A stretch of 64,000 nt of DNA, taken from contig CAMDEF010000007.1 of the NCBI GenBank assembly GCA_945895265.1, positions 62,001 to 126,000 on the forward strand. Reading direction: 5' to 3'. The position numbers and the translations under genes are program-made. This DNA comes from Bordetella parapertussis. GTDB taxonomy: Bacteria > Pseudomonadota > Gammaproteobacteria > Burkholderiales > Burkholderiaceae_B. Under the pieces are notes generated by a model. The model searched no databases. It saw only the letters and a program-made list of their open reading frames with translations, and was not told the DNA's origin. Within the stretch, counting starts at the first letter, position 1. The number at the start of each line of letters is the position of its first letter. This document shows positions 31,849 to 40,810 of the stretch, in pieces.

Positions 31849-32106
31849 CCGGTGACCCCTAGTGTATCGATGTATTTTGTTGCTTTAAGGCGACGATACT
31901 CAATCTGACGCCACAAGACAAACGCAAGGCTTGGGCTTCAGACCAAAGGGTTTACCCAAATCAGGGAAATCACTAGTGGCATTCGACCGACATAGCCGTG
32001 ACAATCAGGCTGTTTTGGCGCGAACACTCGACGCCAAATTTTCTTGAACTGCCAAGCTTGCATAGGCTCCAGTTCGCGCATAAAAAAATGTATCACGGAG
32101 ACTTCT

Positions 32107-32511
32107 TTGAAAACACCAGCTTCAATAAAAAACTTTGAACTTATTACCACCGCTATGATTGTGGCCTCGGTCGCTGTGTTTGTTTATCAAAATTCAACCA
32201 CAAAGCTTTTTGGCCCGACCGCCGCGGTATACGTCACGACCGCAGTCATCATGAATTTATTTCTGGTTTACACAATCACTCGGGCAAAAAGTATCGTTTC
32301 GCGAACGTTTTTTGCGATGGCAAACGGCGTAGGGATCGCTTTTTGTCTGGTTTCGTTATTTGGCGTTTCACCCCTGAACGTTAAGATAGGTGTTGGGGTT
32401 GCCGCTTATCTTTATATTTATTTGATCGTGGCGTTTGCGTCACTGTATTTATTGTTTTCGCCAGCAAGCACAAAATGGTTGCAAAACGAAGACCCTGTTG
32501 AGTTTGACTAA
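32107..32511 (+). CDS. Four-helix membrane protein of unknown function
   Basis: I use the TTG at 32107 because GGAG lies six bases upstream; the frame is open back to a TTG at 32044 but that part is unlike a membrane protein. The 134-residue product has four hydrophobic segments (roughly residues 12-30, 38-58, 67-85 and 93-115) and an acidic tail (NEDPVEFD). I do not recognise a family. Its stop overlaps the end of acr3 on the other strand by four bases. Confidence 0.62.
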   Translation: MKTPASIKNFELITTAMIVASVAVFVYQNSTTKLFGPTAAVYVTTAVIMNLFLVYTITRAKSIVSRTFFAMANGVGIAFCLVSLFGVSPLNVKIGVGVAAYLYIYLIVAFASLYLLFSPASTKWLQNEDPVEFD

Positions 32512-33536
32512 CTCGAGTGATTTTGTTCGTACCAGCCCTTAGACTGATTGACGACCCTGACCACCAATAGCATCAACGGGACTTCAATCAGCACCCCAAC
32601 TACCGTGGCAAGCGCGGCTCCAGACTGAAAGCCAAACAAACTGATCGCCGCCGCCACGGCAAGTTCAAAAAAGTTAGAGGCACCAATTAGCGCCGATGGG
32701 CAAGCCACGCTATGTTTTTCGCCAAGCTTTCTGTTGAGCCAGTACGCTAGCGCCGAATTTAATACGACTTGCAAGCATATTGGTACTGCCAACAGCGCAA
32801 TCACCAGCGGCTGCTTAAGCATGGCGTCGCCTTGAAAGGCAAAAAGCAACACCAGCATCAACAACAAAGCCGCCATTGACCACGGGCCTATCGTCTGCAT
32901 CGCAGCGTCAAAAGCCAGAGTGCCTTTTTTTAGCAAATGTCGCCGCCAAAGCTGCGCCAGCACTAACGGTACGACGATGTACAACACCACAGAGGCCACT
33001 AAGGTCGCCCAAGGTACCGTAATCGCAGAGAGCCCCAACAACAAAGCGACCAACGGCGCAAATGCGACAAGCATAATCCCATCATTGAGCGCAACTTGCG
33101 ACAAGGTGAACAGAGGATCACCACCGGTGAGTCGGCTCCAGACAAAGACCATCGCCGTGCAGGGCGCTGCAGCCAGCAAAATCAGCCCGGCTATATAGCT
33201 ATCGATTTGGTCAGCAGGCAAATACTCAGAGAACAGATGACGGATAAACAACCACGCCAGAAACGCCATCGAAAAAGGCTTAACCAGCCAATTCACAAAC
33301 AGCGTGACGCCAATGCCACGCATATGATTGCGCACTTGGTGCAGCATCGAAAAATCAATCTTCACCAGCATGGGAATAATCATCACCCAGATCAACAACC
33401 CGACGGGTATGTTGACTTGCGCGATTTCAAAGCGCCCTAAGGCCTGAAACACCGTGGGAGCTAACTGCCCGAGCGCCACCCCCACCACGATGCAAAGAAA
33501 CACCCAAAGGGTCAGAAATCGTTCAAATATGTTCAT
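32508..33536 (-). CDS. acr3: Arsenite efflux permease, ACR3 family
   Basis: The 342-residue protein starts at the ATG at 33536 (MNIFERFLTLWVFL), overlapping the arsJ stop by four bases; a longer frame upstream is a shadow of arsJ. Ten membrane helices are expected. The ACR3 signature LAAAPCTAMVFVWSRLTGG with its conserved cysteine and the GVLIEVPLMLLVV segment with the conserved glutamate are present. It exports arsenite using the membrane potential. It is the last gene of the GAPDH-arsJ-acr3 operon. Confidence 0.95.
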   Translation of the reverse strand: MNIFERFLTLWVFLCIVVGVALGQLAPTVFQALGRFEIAQVNIPVGLLIWVMIIPMLVKIDFSMLHQVRNHMRGIGVTLFVNWLVKPFSMAFLAWLFIRHLFSEYLPADQIDSYIAGLILLAAAPCTAMVFVWSRLTGGDPLFTLSQVALNDGIMLVAFAPLVALLLGLSAITVPWATLVASVVLYIVVPLVLAQLWRRHLLKKGTLAFDAAMQTIGPWSMAALLLMLVLLFAFQGDAMLKQPLVIALLAVPICLQVVLNSALAYWLNRKLGEKHSVACPSALIGASNFFELAVAAAISLFGFQSGAALATVVGVLIEVPLMLLVVRVVNQSKGWYEQNHSS

Positions 33537-34840
33537 GAGCTTGCGCTGATGCGCACTGTTGGAAGTAAAAGGGTCACCAGCCAACACACAATCAACATGA
33601 TGGCGGACCCGAGTAGGGCATACAGTAACCCACCCCATTGATACAACAGCCCCGACAGTAGGGTGCCGAGTAGACGTCCAAAGGCATTTGCGGCGTAATA
33701 AAAACCAACGTCTTCGGCGGCCTTTTCAGAGCCTGCATAGGCCAAAATGAGGTACGAATGCACCGAAGAGTTCACAGCGAAGGCAAACCCAAAGACGCCC
33801 AGGCCGCCCACCACCACCCACTCTAAGTGGGGCACATTGAACCAGACAGACAGCACAAGCCCAAGCGGCACGAGGGCCAGCAGCAACGACCACAACCTTG
33901 CCGCCGGCACTTCTGTCGTTAAGCCATCTGTGCTGCGACGCACGAGCGAAGGTGCGATGGCCTGAACCAGGCCATAACCAATCGTCCACAGAGCTAAAAA
34001 TCCACCGACCATGGTGAAGGTCCAGCCTGAAGCGTATAAAAATACCGGCACACCCACCACAAACCAAACGTCACGCGCACCAAACAGCGCCACGCGCGCC
34101 GCCGCCAACAGATTAATCGCACGACTTTTGGCGAACAACTCTTTGGCTGACTTAGACGCTTTGCTTTTACCCATCAGGGGCGGCAAACTCAAAACGACGG
34201 CCACAAAAATGACAGCCAACAGCGCTGCCATCGCCCATAAGGCACCGCGAAAACCCAACAGATCGAGCAAGAGCCCACCAATAAAGAACCCAACCCCCTT
34301 CATGGCGTTTTTGCTGCCGGTAAACCAGGCCACCCATTTAAATAGCTGACCGCTGGCCTGGCCCGCGGTGATTTTGATGGCCGACTTACTGGCCGTTTTA
34401 GTCAAATCTTTTGCAACACCACAAATACCTTGCGCCCCGATGACCCAAGCCACTGACATCGCCGCTGTCCAGTCAGGCGACAAAAACGATAACAATAAAA
34501 AGCCCAAAATTTGCGTCGACAACCCTACCGTCAGCATCCGCGTAATACCGTAGCGCGTTGCCAGCCAACCACCGATCAGGTTTGCCAACACCCCTGCCGC
34601 TTCATATAACAAAAACAGAAAAGCAAGCGTAAATGGTGAATAACCCAGGCGATAAAAGTGCAACAACACCAACATCCGCAACGCGCCATCGGTCAGCGTA
34701 AAGCCCCAATAGGCAGCGGTTACGATGCCGTAGTTTCTTGCAGCAGCTGTATGAGCGGGCGCATTATTGGCGCTCGCAGGGTTGCCCGTTGCAGTATTGC
34801 TCGATGTGGTGTCGCTTGATGACTTGCTCACCTTCGTCAT
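33533..34840 (-). CDS. arsJ: Organoarsenical efflux MFS transporter ArsJ
   Basis: The 435-residue MFS protein has a Ser/Thr/Ala-rich N-terminal tail of about 35 residues and then about eleven to twelve helices. Its core begins NYGIVTAAYWGFTLTDGALRMLVLLHFY, the ArsJ hallmark, and includes GICGVAKDLTKTASKSAIK. ArsJ exports 1-arseno-3-phosphoglycerate, which falls apart outside to arsenate. It is immediately after the arsenic-type GAPDH gene with a six-base gap and overlaps acr3, as in known ars islands. Confidence 0.95.
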   Translation of the reverse strand: MTKVSKSSSDTTSSNTATGNPASANNAPAHTAAARNYGIVTAAYWGFTLTDGALRMLVLLHFYRLGYSPFTLAFLFLLYEAAGVLANLIGGWLATRYGITRMLTVGLSTQILGFLLLSFLSPDWTAAMSVAWVIGAQGICGVAKDLTKTASKSAIKITAGQASGQLFKWVAWFTGSKNAMKGVGFFIGGLLLDLLGFRGALWAMAALLAVIFVAVVLSLPPLMGKSKASKSAKELFAKSRAINLLAAARVALFGARDVWFVVGVPVFLYASGWTFTMVGGFLALWTIGYGLVQAIAPSLVRRSTDGLTTEVPAARLWSLLLALVPLGLVLSVWFNVPHLEWVVVGGLGVFGFAFAVNSSVHSYLILAYAGSEKAAEDVGFYYAANAFGRLLGTLLSGLLYQWGGLLYALLGSAIMLIVCWLVTLLLPTVRISASS

Positions 34841-34846
34841 CTAGGC

Positions 34847-35890
34847 CTAGATTCCCTGCTGTTGCATATGACACGCCAGATCTACCATACGGCAGGCGTA
34901 CCCCATCTCGTTGTCATACCAAGCATAGACCTTGAGCATCGTACCGGCGGTCACCATGGTCGATAAGGCATCAACAATTGAGCTGCGTGTGTCGCGCGCA
35001 TAATCGGCGCTCACTAAGGGGCGGATTTCGTATCCCAGGATACCTGCTAACGCACCTTGTGCAGCTTGAGCAAACAACTCGTTGACTTCTTGCGCGGTGG
35101 TTTCACGCTGTAATTCAAATACACAGTCAGTCAATGAGGCATTCAAGACCGGTGCGCGCACGGCGTGGCCGTTTAGCTTGCCTTTGAGATCTGGGTAGAT
35201 CAGCGCGATCGCCGTTGCACTGCCGGTGGTGGTCGGTGCCAGGCTCAACATCGCACTGCGCGCACGTCGCAAATCTTTATGTGGTGCATCGACCATCAAG
35301 TTGGTGTTCGTCGGATCATGAATCGTTGTGATCTGACCGTGCTTAATGCCAATTGACTCGTGGATCACTTTCACGACGGGCGCCAGACAGTTTGTCGTGC
35401 AAGACGCTGCAGTCACAATGGTGTGTTGGGCGGGGTCGTACAAGTGTTCGTTCACACCCACGACCACGTTTAAGACATTGCCGACCTTCACTGGCGCCGC
35501 GACGATCACGCGTTTGGCCCCACGATCAAGGTGTCCTTGCAGGGTTTCAGGGGTTAAAAACTTACCTGTGCACTCAAGTACCACCTCAACTCCAAGGTCA
35601 CCCCAAGGGATTTCGGCTGCCGTGGCGTGAGATGAAAACGATAGTTCTTTATCATTGATGCGTATCGCGTGTTCATTCTCAACTTGAATATCGGCACGCC
35701 AGCGGCCTTGCACGCTATCGAACTCAAGCAAATGCGCGGTCGCTAATACCCCGCCTTTCAGTTCATTCAGGTGCACAACCTCAAGTCGGTTGCCTGCACG
35801 CGGATCATCACCTTGTCGCTCGGCTGCACCCATCGCTGCTCGCAGCGCCAAGCGCCCAATTCGTCCAAGGCCATTGATACCGACTTTCAT
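34847..35890 (-). CDS. ArsJ-associated glyceraldehyde-3-phosphate dehydrogenase
   Basis: The 347-residue enzyme starts at the ATG at 35890 ([17 protein letters not shown]), with AGGAG five bases upstream. It has the Rossmann motif [10 protein letters not shown], the active-site cysteine in [12 protein letters not shown], and the C-terminal [14 protein letters not shown]. In the ars context it uses arsenate in place of phosphate to make 1-arseno-3-phosphoglycerate, the substrate of ArsJ. The neighbours, not the active-site motifs, support that specialised role. A housekeeping gapA role cannot be strictly excluded. Confidence 0.93.
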   Translation of the reverse strand: MKVGINGLGRIGRLALRAAMGAAERQGDDPRAGNRLEVVHLNELKGGVLATAHLLEFDSVQGRWRADIQVENEHAIRINDKELSFSSHATAAEIPWGDLGVEVVLECTGKFLTPETLQGHLDRGAKRVIVAAPVKVGNVLNVVVGVNEHLYDPAQHTIVTAASCTTNCLAPVVKVIHESIGIKHGQITTIHDPTNTNLMVDAPHKDLRRARSAMLSLAPTTTGSATAIALIYPDLKGKLNGHAVRAPVLNASLTDCVFELQRETTAQEVNELFAQAAQGALAGILGYEIRPLVSADYARDTRSSIVDALSTMVTAGTMLKVYAWYDNEMGYACRMVDLACHMQQQGI

Positions 35891-36162
35891 ACTGACTCCT
35901 GAGAACTCACGGGCATCAAACATCCCTTAACATTGTAAAGGACAGCCATGACACTTTTATGACGGATCGCCGTAGTGTTATGGTTAGCCTTATTTGGATC
36001 ATTCTAAAATTTTGCCCTTTATGGCCATCTCACAGCAAACCGGTGCATTCGAACTCATGGTGCAGCCAACGCCCATAGCGGCCGAGGTAGATCTCTTCGG
36101 CGCGCTCAGCGTCAGCGTACTATTCAAGGGTAATGTTGTGACGTCAGTCGACAAGGATTGGG

Positions 36163-36381
36163 ATGCAAATCGAAACCGAACAAGACAAGCGCCTAACCGA
36201 ACTCGAAATCAAAGTCGGTCTGGCTGACGACTTGATCGATCAACTCAACCAAACGCTTTTTAGGCAACAACAGCAAATTGAGTTTTTAGCCAAAGAGCTT
36301 GCCAGCCTTCGGCAACAAATGCCGCACGAGCGCAACACACAACTACCAAGTCTGCGCGACGAGTTGCCGCCGCACTACTAA
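36163..36381 (+). CDS. slyX: SlyX family protein
   Basis: The 72-residue protein is almost entirely one coiled coil: KRLTELEIKVGLADDLIDQLN followed by a Gln-rich helix and the C-terminal LPPHY that ends SlyX proteins. An AAGGA lies upstream of the ATG at fair spacing. The family is widespread in proteobacteria and its job is not established. Its stop overlaps the convergent GST gene by four bases. Confidence 0.88.
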   Translation: MQIETEQDKRLTELEIKVGLADDLIDQLNQTLFRQQQQIEFLAKELASLRQQMPHERNTQLPSLRDELPPHY

Positions 36382-37010
36382 ACGAGCGAACGCGCCGCCA
36401 GGTTCTTATCCATCACCATTTTAAACAACGCACTTTGCAGCCAGCCCTCAAGCCAGGCTCGCGTCGCTGGCCACAAGTCTTGCGCAAACCATGCTGGATC
36501 AACTGCGGCAAATTGCCGCACAAACGGAAAAATCGCCACATCGCTTAGGCAGGCCGTTTGCCCCCCAAGATAAGGGGTAAGCGTCAAGCGCCGTTCAAGC
36601 TCAACAATTAAACAAGCGAGCGCCTGTTCGCGGTAATACTCAGCACCAAACTCTGGATAGCGCTCGGCATATTTATAGCGATCAAGCCAATGTTTAAAGT
36701 CAGAATCATTGAGCTGAACCAGCTTCAACTGCTCGGGCTGATCAGCCCGCAGTAACCACCCTTGCGGATCATACTGCCCAAGCGCCCAACGCATAATCGC
36801 CAAGCTTTCTTCTAGCACTAAGCCATCTGCACAATGCAGTACAGGCACCGTGCCCTTCGGTGATACTTTCAGCATTGCAGCGGGCTTGTCGCGCAAACTG
36901 ATTTCAACCAAGTCAACTTGCATGCCCGCGCACCACAACGCCATGCGCGCACGCATCGCGTAGGGGCAGCGGCGGTATGAATACAGCAGGGGTTTAGAAG
37001 TTGCTTGCAT
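36378..37010 (-). CDS. Glutathione S-transferase family protein
   Basis: The 210-residue protein has a thioredoxin-like N-terminal domain with a CPYAMRARMAL motif (CPxA, omega/glutaredoxin-2-like) and KGTVPVLHCADGLVLEESLAIMRWAL, then a helical C-terminal domain. The cysteine suggests thiol-transferase or dehalogenase/reductase activity rather than classic conjugation. It stands alone and converges with slyX. Confidence 0.9.
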   Translation of the reverse strand: MQATSKPLLYSYRRCPYAMRARMALWCAGMQVDLVEISLRDKPAAMLKVSPKGTVPVLHCADGLVLEESLAIMRWALGQYDPQGWLLRADQPEQLKLVQLNDSDFKHWLDRYKYAERYPEFGAEYYREQALACLIVELERRLTLTPYLGGQTACLSDVAIFPFVRQFAAVDPAWFAQDLWPATRAWLEGWLQSALFKMVMDKNLAARSLV

Positions 37011-37096
37011 GGCAGAGAATTATGCGTAAACACCAACGATTAAAGCTTCGGGCACGCAACCATTACAGTCGCGCGCCTGAGCTCTTGCGCGAGCGC

Positions 37097-38176
37097 TCAA
37101 TCAATCTTCAATTGATACGCTTTAGCCGCAGTGCCAAAGAACAAAGCCTGCTTGTCGGCCGCCGAATACTTTGCAGCGACGCGTTTGAAGGCGTTCCAGA
37201 TCACATGGTAGTCAACCGAAGCACGATCAGGCGGAAAATTACTTTCAAACATACAACGCTGGGCACCAAACGCTTCGATACACGACTCAAACAACGGGCC
37301 CCAGGCTGCGGCGAGTTGGGTCGAATCGGCAGGTTTAGAGAGGCTTTCAAAACCAAAACCCAAGTAAGGCATCCCTAAGCCGCCAAGCTTGACGTACACA
37401 TTGGGACACTTAGCCAGCTCACCAAGTAACATGCGCCACGTGTCGGTCGCCTCTTGTTCTTTTGCAAGATATGTACGCGTCTTGGCGAGCAGCCCGCCAA
37501 TGTGATTCAAGATAATTGTCGTATCGGGATAGGTACGAGCAAGATCGATCACCTCAGGGATCTGGGGATGATAAATCATCGCATCAAAACTTAGATTACG
37601 CGGCCCGAGTTCAGCAAAGCCTTTACGAAAATCTGGGTCTGACATCAACCTTGGCGGGATCAGGTAGCGTCCGTTATTCAACTGCTCATCCGCATCCCAT
37701 TTGGTGATCAAACGAATGCCACGAAAACGCCCGCCAGCCGCAGCAATTTGTGCATCGAGTAATTTGCCGATTTCGGCACCGTAAGTTAGGTCAGCCGAGC
37801 CCACAATGCCGGCACACACCTGCGTCTTGCCGTACATCTGGCTTGCACCAATCGCAGCGATGCCGTTGGCAAACTCAACCTCACCCAAGCGCTCCATCAT
37901 CTCGGGGCCCGTCTTACGATAATACGCACCGCACTCAACAAATACCGAGCCCACAATGTTGTGACCCGACTGAGCTTCAGTCATAAATTCTTTTAGCAAA
38001 TACGTTTGACCATTACGGTCCCACAAATGATGGTGTGCATCAATGATCGGCAAATCGGGTTCGATAATCGCTTCGCGGTGTGAGGCACGCCATGCCGAGT
38101 TGTCAGGGGCAGCATGCACCGCAATCGGCGTACCGTCGGGTTTGGTCGTTGGGCGCAGTATTAATTTTGAAGGCAT
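37097..38176 (-). CDS. Amidohydrolase_2 family hydrolase (lactonase-like)
   Basis: The 359-residue protein begins at the ATG at 38176, behind a GAGAGAG. The longer frame to 38407 adds sequence without family features. It has the HHH metal motif in LPIIDAHHHLWD, FVECGAYYR, RGIRLITKWD, TTIILNHIGG and MFESNFPPD, the layout of COG3618 TIM-barrel hydrolases that include fuconolactonase. It likely opens a lactone or hydrolyses an ester or amide. It is divergent from an enolase-superfamily gene 345 bases away, which suggests a shared catabolic pathway. Confidence 0.88.
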   Translation of the reverse strand: MPSKLILRPTTKPDGTPIAVHAAPDNSAWRASHREAIIEPDLPIIDAHHHLWDRNGQTYLLKEFMTEAQSGHNIVGSVFVECGAYYRKTGPEMMERLGEVEFANGIAAIGASQMYGKTQVCAGIVGSADLTYGAEIGKLLDAQIAAAGGRFRGIRLITKWDADEQLNNGRYLIPPRLMSDPDFRKGFAELGPRNLSFDAMIYHPQIPEVIDLARTYPDTTIILNHIGGLLAKTRTYLAKEQEATDTWRMLLGELAKCPNVYVKLGGLGMPYLGFGFESLSKPADSTQLAAAWGPLFESCIEAFGAQRCMFESNFPPDRASVDYHVIWNAFKRVAAKYSAADKQALFFGTAAKAYQLKID

Positions 38177-38521
38177 TTGTCTCTCTCTTTTTGTGTGTAA
38201 CGCTCTGGTTGATCTAAAGCAGCGCAGTATTGACGGACTGTCGCCTTGCAAGCCCCAACTGCCGAGTTCATCGTTGGACGGCTGTCTGTCCGCACCGCCT
38301 GCTACACAGGTCTTCACCGCGCCAATTCTTGCTGACGCTGCAAACGGCGTATTCTCAACCACCCAATTTATCAGAGAAGTGACCCACTGCAAACTCAGGC
38401 ACAGCACTGCTGCCGCAATTGGCGTGGCGAACCCTCAAGCAGCGCAATGGTGCGCCGCAACGTCATGCTGGCTGTTATCCTATAAAAATTCAATGCATCT
38501 CGAACAGGATTGACCACAACC
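38177..38521. other. Divergent intergenic region without a recognised gene
   Basis: These 345 bases separate the minus-strand amidohydrolase and the plus-strand enolase-superfamily gene. Both strands have short open frames but none shows family features. An AT-rich stretch (TATCCTATAAAAATT, about 38477-38491) about 35 bases before the plus-strand gene could hold a -10 element, but no convincing -35 is seen. The region probably carries the promoters of both genes. Confidence 0.4.
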
Positions 38522-39634
38522 ATGAAAATCACCGCCATCGAAACCTCTGTGATCTCGCTGCCTTTCACCATGGATGGGCCACATAACCGGTTTGCAGGGC
38601 AACTTTGGGATCACCTCGAGATCTTGCTAGTCAAGGTCGAAACAGAAGATGGCTTGGTGGGCTGGGGCGAGGCCTTCGGTCATGCAGCAATCGCCTCGAC
38701 CAAGGCGGCTATCGATTCAATCATTGCACCACTGGTACTTGGGCGCGATGCCACAGATATCAATGGGCTCACGCGCTCGGTACTGCACGGCACACATTTG
38801 TTAGGACGCAACGGCTCGTTTGTCTACGGGTTTTCAGGTATTGAGATCGCACTATGGGATTTGGCTGGCAAGCGCGCCAAGCAACCTGTCTGGCAACTTT
38901 TGGGCGGCCCCGCGCGCAAAGAACTCGATACTTATGCAAGCTTGCTTTGCTACACAGACCCGGCGCTCGTCGCGAAAAATGTCTCTAAAGCAGCAAGGCA
39001 GGGCTATCGGTTTATCAAACTGCACGAAGTCACCCGAGAGGCGACCTTGGCAGCAATTCAGGCACCGGGTGCCGAGAATGCGAAAATCATGCTCGATGTG
39101 AACTGTGCGTGGCTACCCGTTAAAGCGCGAGAGATGGCGCAATCGCTGGCAAATGACGGTCTGCTTTGGTTAGAAGAGCCAGTCTGGCCACCTGAAGACG
39201 TACATAGCCTGGCCAGCGTGCGCGCCAAGGGTGTGCCCATTGCTGCAGGAGAAAACGTCGCGGGCTTGTTTGGCTTTAAGACCCTGATTGAGGCCAACGC
39301 CATCGACATTGCACAACCCAGCGTTACCAAAGTCGGCGGGATTGGCGAGATGGTCAAAGTCATTCATTACTGTCAGGCAAATGGCGTTGAGGTGTATCCA
39401 CACTGCCCTTACTTTGGCCCAGGCTTGCTAGCCAGCTATCACGTCGCCTCGGCGTTAATCGAGCAGCCGTTGATTGAAATTTTATGGATCGAGATGCAAG
39501 CTAATCCATTTGATCCGTGGGTACGCAGCACAGGTGGCAAAGTGCAGTTGCCGCAAGGACCTGGTTTAGGTGTTGACCCCGATCCGGTGTTACTCAAGCG
39601 CTACTTGAAGGGAGATATTGTCCGTACGGCCTAG
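38522..39634 (+). CDS. Mandelate racemase/muconate-lactonizing enzyme family protein
   Basis: The 370-residue protein is counted from the ATG at 38522 (MKITAIETSVISLPF). It has an N-terminal capping domain and a TIM barrel with the catalytic and metal residues of the enolase superfamily: lysine in FIKLHEV, aspartate in MLDVNCAW, glutamates in WLEEPVWPP and AAGENVAGL, and a histidine in YPHCPYFGPG. Members dehydrate sugar acids or cycloisomerise muconates. The precise substrate is not readable. The divergent lactonase-like gene would fit a sugar-acid or lactone route. Confidence 0.88.
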   Translation: MKITAIETSVISLPFTMDGPHNRFAGQLWDHLEILLVKVETEDGLVGWGEAFGHAAIASTKAAIDSIIAPLVLGRDATDINGLTRSVLHGTHLLGRNGSFVYGFSGIEIALWDLAGKRAKQPVWQLLGGPARKELDTYASLLCYTDPALVAKNVSKAARQGYRFIKLHEVTREATLAAIQAPGAENAKIMLDVNCAWLPVKAREMAQSLANDGLLWLEEPVWPPEDVHSLASVRAKGVPIAAGENVAGLFGFKTLIEANAIDIAQPSVTKVGGIGEMVKVIHYCQANGVEVYPHCPYFGPGLLASYHVASALIEQPLIEILWIEMQANPFDPWVRSTGGKVQLPQGPGLGVDPDPVLLKRYLKGDIVRTA

Positions 39635-40224
39635 CTGATCGTTAGCAAACCAGTCGCGCCAAGCGTAGCCCCAGTCAACAATAACCAAAACATATTGATC
39701 TTGGTGCGCGCGACAATCACTGTGGTCGCGGCTGTCAGTGCCCATAAGGGCCAATCTCGAGTCGCCTCGGTGTTGCCGGTTGCAAGCATCCAACCCGACG
39801 CAATCAACAGTGCAATCACGATTGGGCCCATGCCCAGCTTAAAGGCGCGCACAGCGATCAGCTCACGATTTTTATATACCCACTTCGCAGTCACAAAAAT
39901 CAACGTGCAACTTGGCAATAACATGCCGACCATGCATAACACTGCAGCAAACATCCCAACCAACAAGCCACCAGCGTTAAAGCCGATATTCCAGCCAAGT
40001 AACGCCACAAACAACACATTGGGTCCAGGTGCGGCCTGTGCAATCACAACTGACGCACTAAACTGCGAGCTGGTTAACCAGTGCTGTTGCGTCACAAGGT
40101 AGTGATGAATTTCAGGTAACAGTACCAGCGGGCCACCGATCGAGCTCACCGAGAACAAAAAGAAATGCGATAAAAGTTCAAACCAGTCTGCCCATTGCAT
40201 CACAACACTTAACGGCGCGTTCAT
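39631..40224 (-). CDS. Chromate transporter, C-terminal-half type subunit
   Basis: The 197-residue membrane protein is one CHR domain, with FSVSSIGGPLVLLPEIHHYLV, SSQFSASVVIAQAAPGPN and about six helices. It corresponds to the second half of full-length ChrA. It overlaps the first-half gene by four bases. Pairs of short CHR proteins work together; substrates in most such pairs are not proven to be chromate. Confidence 0.88.
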   Translation of the reverse strand: MNAPLSVVMQWADWFELLSHFFLFSVSSIGGPLVLLPEIHHYLVTQQHWLTSSQFSASVVIAQAAPGPNVLFVALLGWNIGFNAGGLLVGMFAAVLCMVGMLLPSCTLIFVTAKWVYKNRELIAVRAFKLGMGPIVIALLIASGWMLATGNTEATRDWPLWALTAATTVIVARTKINMFWLLLTGATLGATGLLTIS

Positions 40225-40796
40225 GGTTTGCCCCGAAGCTTAAGATAGGTCAACAGATACCCCAACCCACCCAAACCAAACATGACGTAGACCAAGCGCC
40301 AGTGCAACAAGGCAACACCCACAAAACTTAAACACGCCAGCACCAAGCACAAGGGCACGCCAAGAGGATTCGTTTTCAAGGCCGTTAACAGCTTGAGGCC
40401 CGTGGCAATAAATAACCCTGCCGCGACCGCCCCCATCCCACGTAAGGCATCGATCACATGAGGATCAGTACCAAAACGCGCATAGGCCAGCGCCATCAGA
40501 GCGATCGTAAAGGACGGCAAAAAAAACATACCGGCAACTGATACGATGGCGCCACGCAAACCAAAATAACGCGACCCCACCATGATGCTTAAATTTAAGG
40601 CGGGGGGCCCTGGCATCGTGCGAGCAACCGCCCACTCTTCAACAAACTCGCCGCGCGTGAGCCATTTTTTTCGTTCGACTAATTCGCGCTCCATGTAGGC
40701 AAGTACGCCCCCAAAACCTTGAATGGCCAACAGAGTAAAAGAGAAAAATAGGTCTTTCAGCGACTCAGGCTGTGGTCGCGCAGAAGGTGTTGTCAT
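40221..40796 (-). CDS. Chromate transporter, N-terminal-half type subunit
   Basis: The 191-residue CHR-domain protein has FTLLAIQGFGGVLAYMERELVERKKWLT, then FVEEWAVARTMPGPPALNLSIMVG and about five to six helices. The GFGG and PGP motifs are the CHR signature. It is the first gene of a two-gene unit with the second half downstream. It lies 14 bases after the end of the MmgE/PrpD gene and may share its transcript. Confidence 0.88.
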   Translation of the reverse strand: MTTPSARPQPESLKDLFFSFTLLAIQGFGGVLAYMERELVERKKWLTRGEFVEEWAVARTMPGPPALNLSIMVGSRYFGLRGAIVSVAGMFFLPSFTIALMALAYARFGTDPHVIDALRGMGAVAAGLFIATGLKLLTALKTNPLGVPLCLVLACLSFVGVALLHWRLVYVMFGLGGLGYLLTYLKLRGKP

Positions 40797-40810
40797 TTGC
40801 TATTCACGAC

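Noticed and set aside
35994..36227. 77-codon plus-strand frame upstream of slyX
   Set aside because: It overlaps slyX, has no family features and no convincing ribosome site; the overlap with a real gene makes it unlikely.
38177..38407. Upstream extension of the minus-strand amidohydrolase
   Set aside because: The added 77 residues show no conserved domain, and the ATG at 38176 has a good ribosome site.
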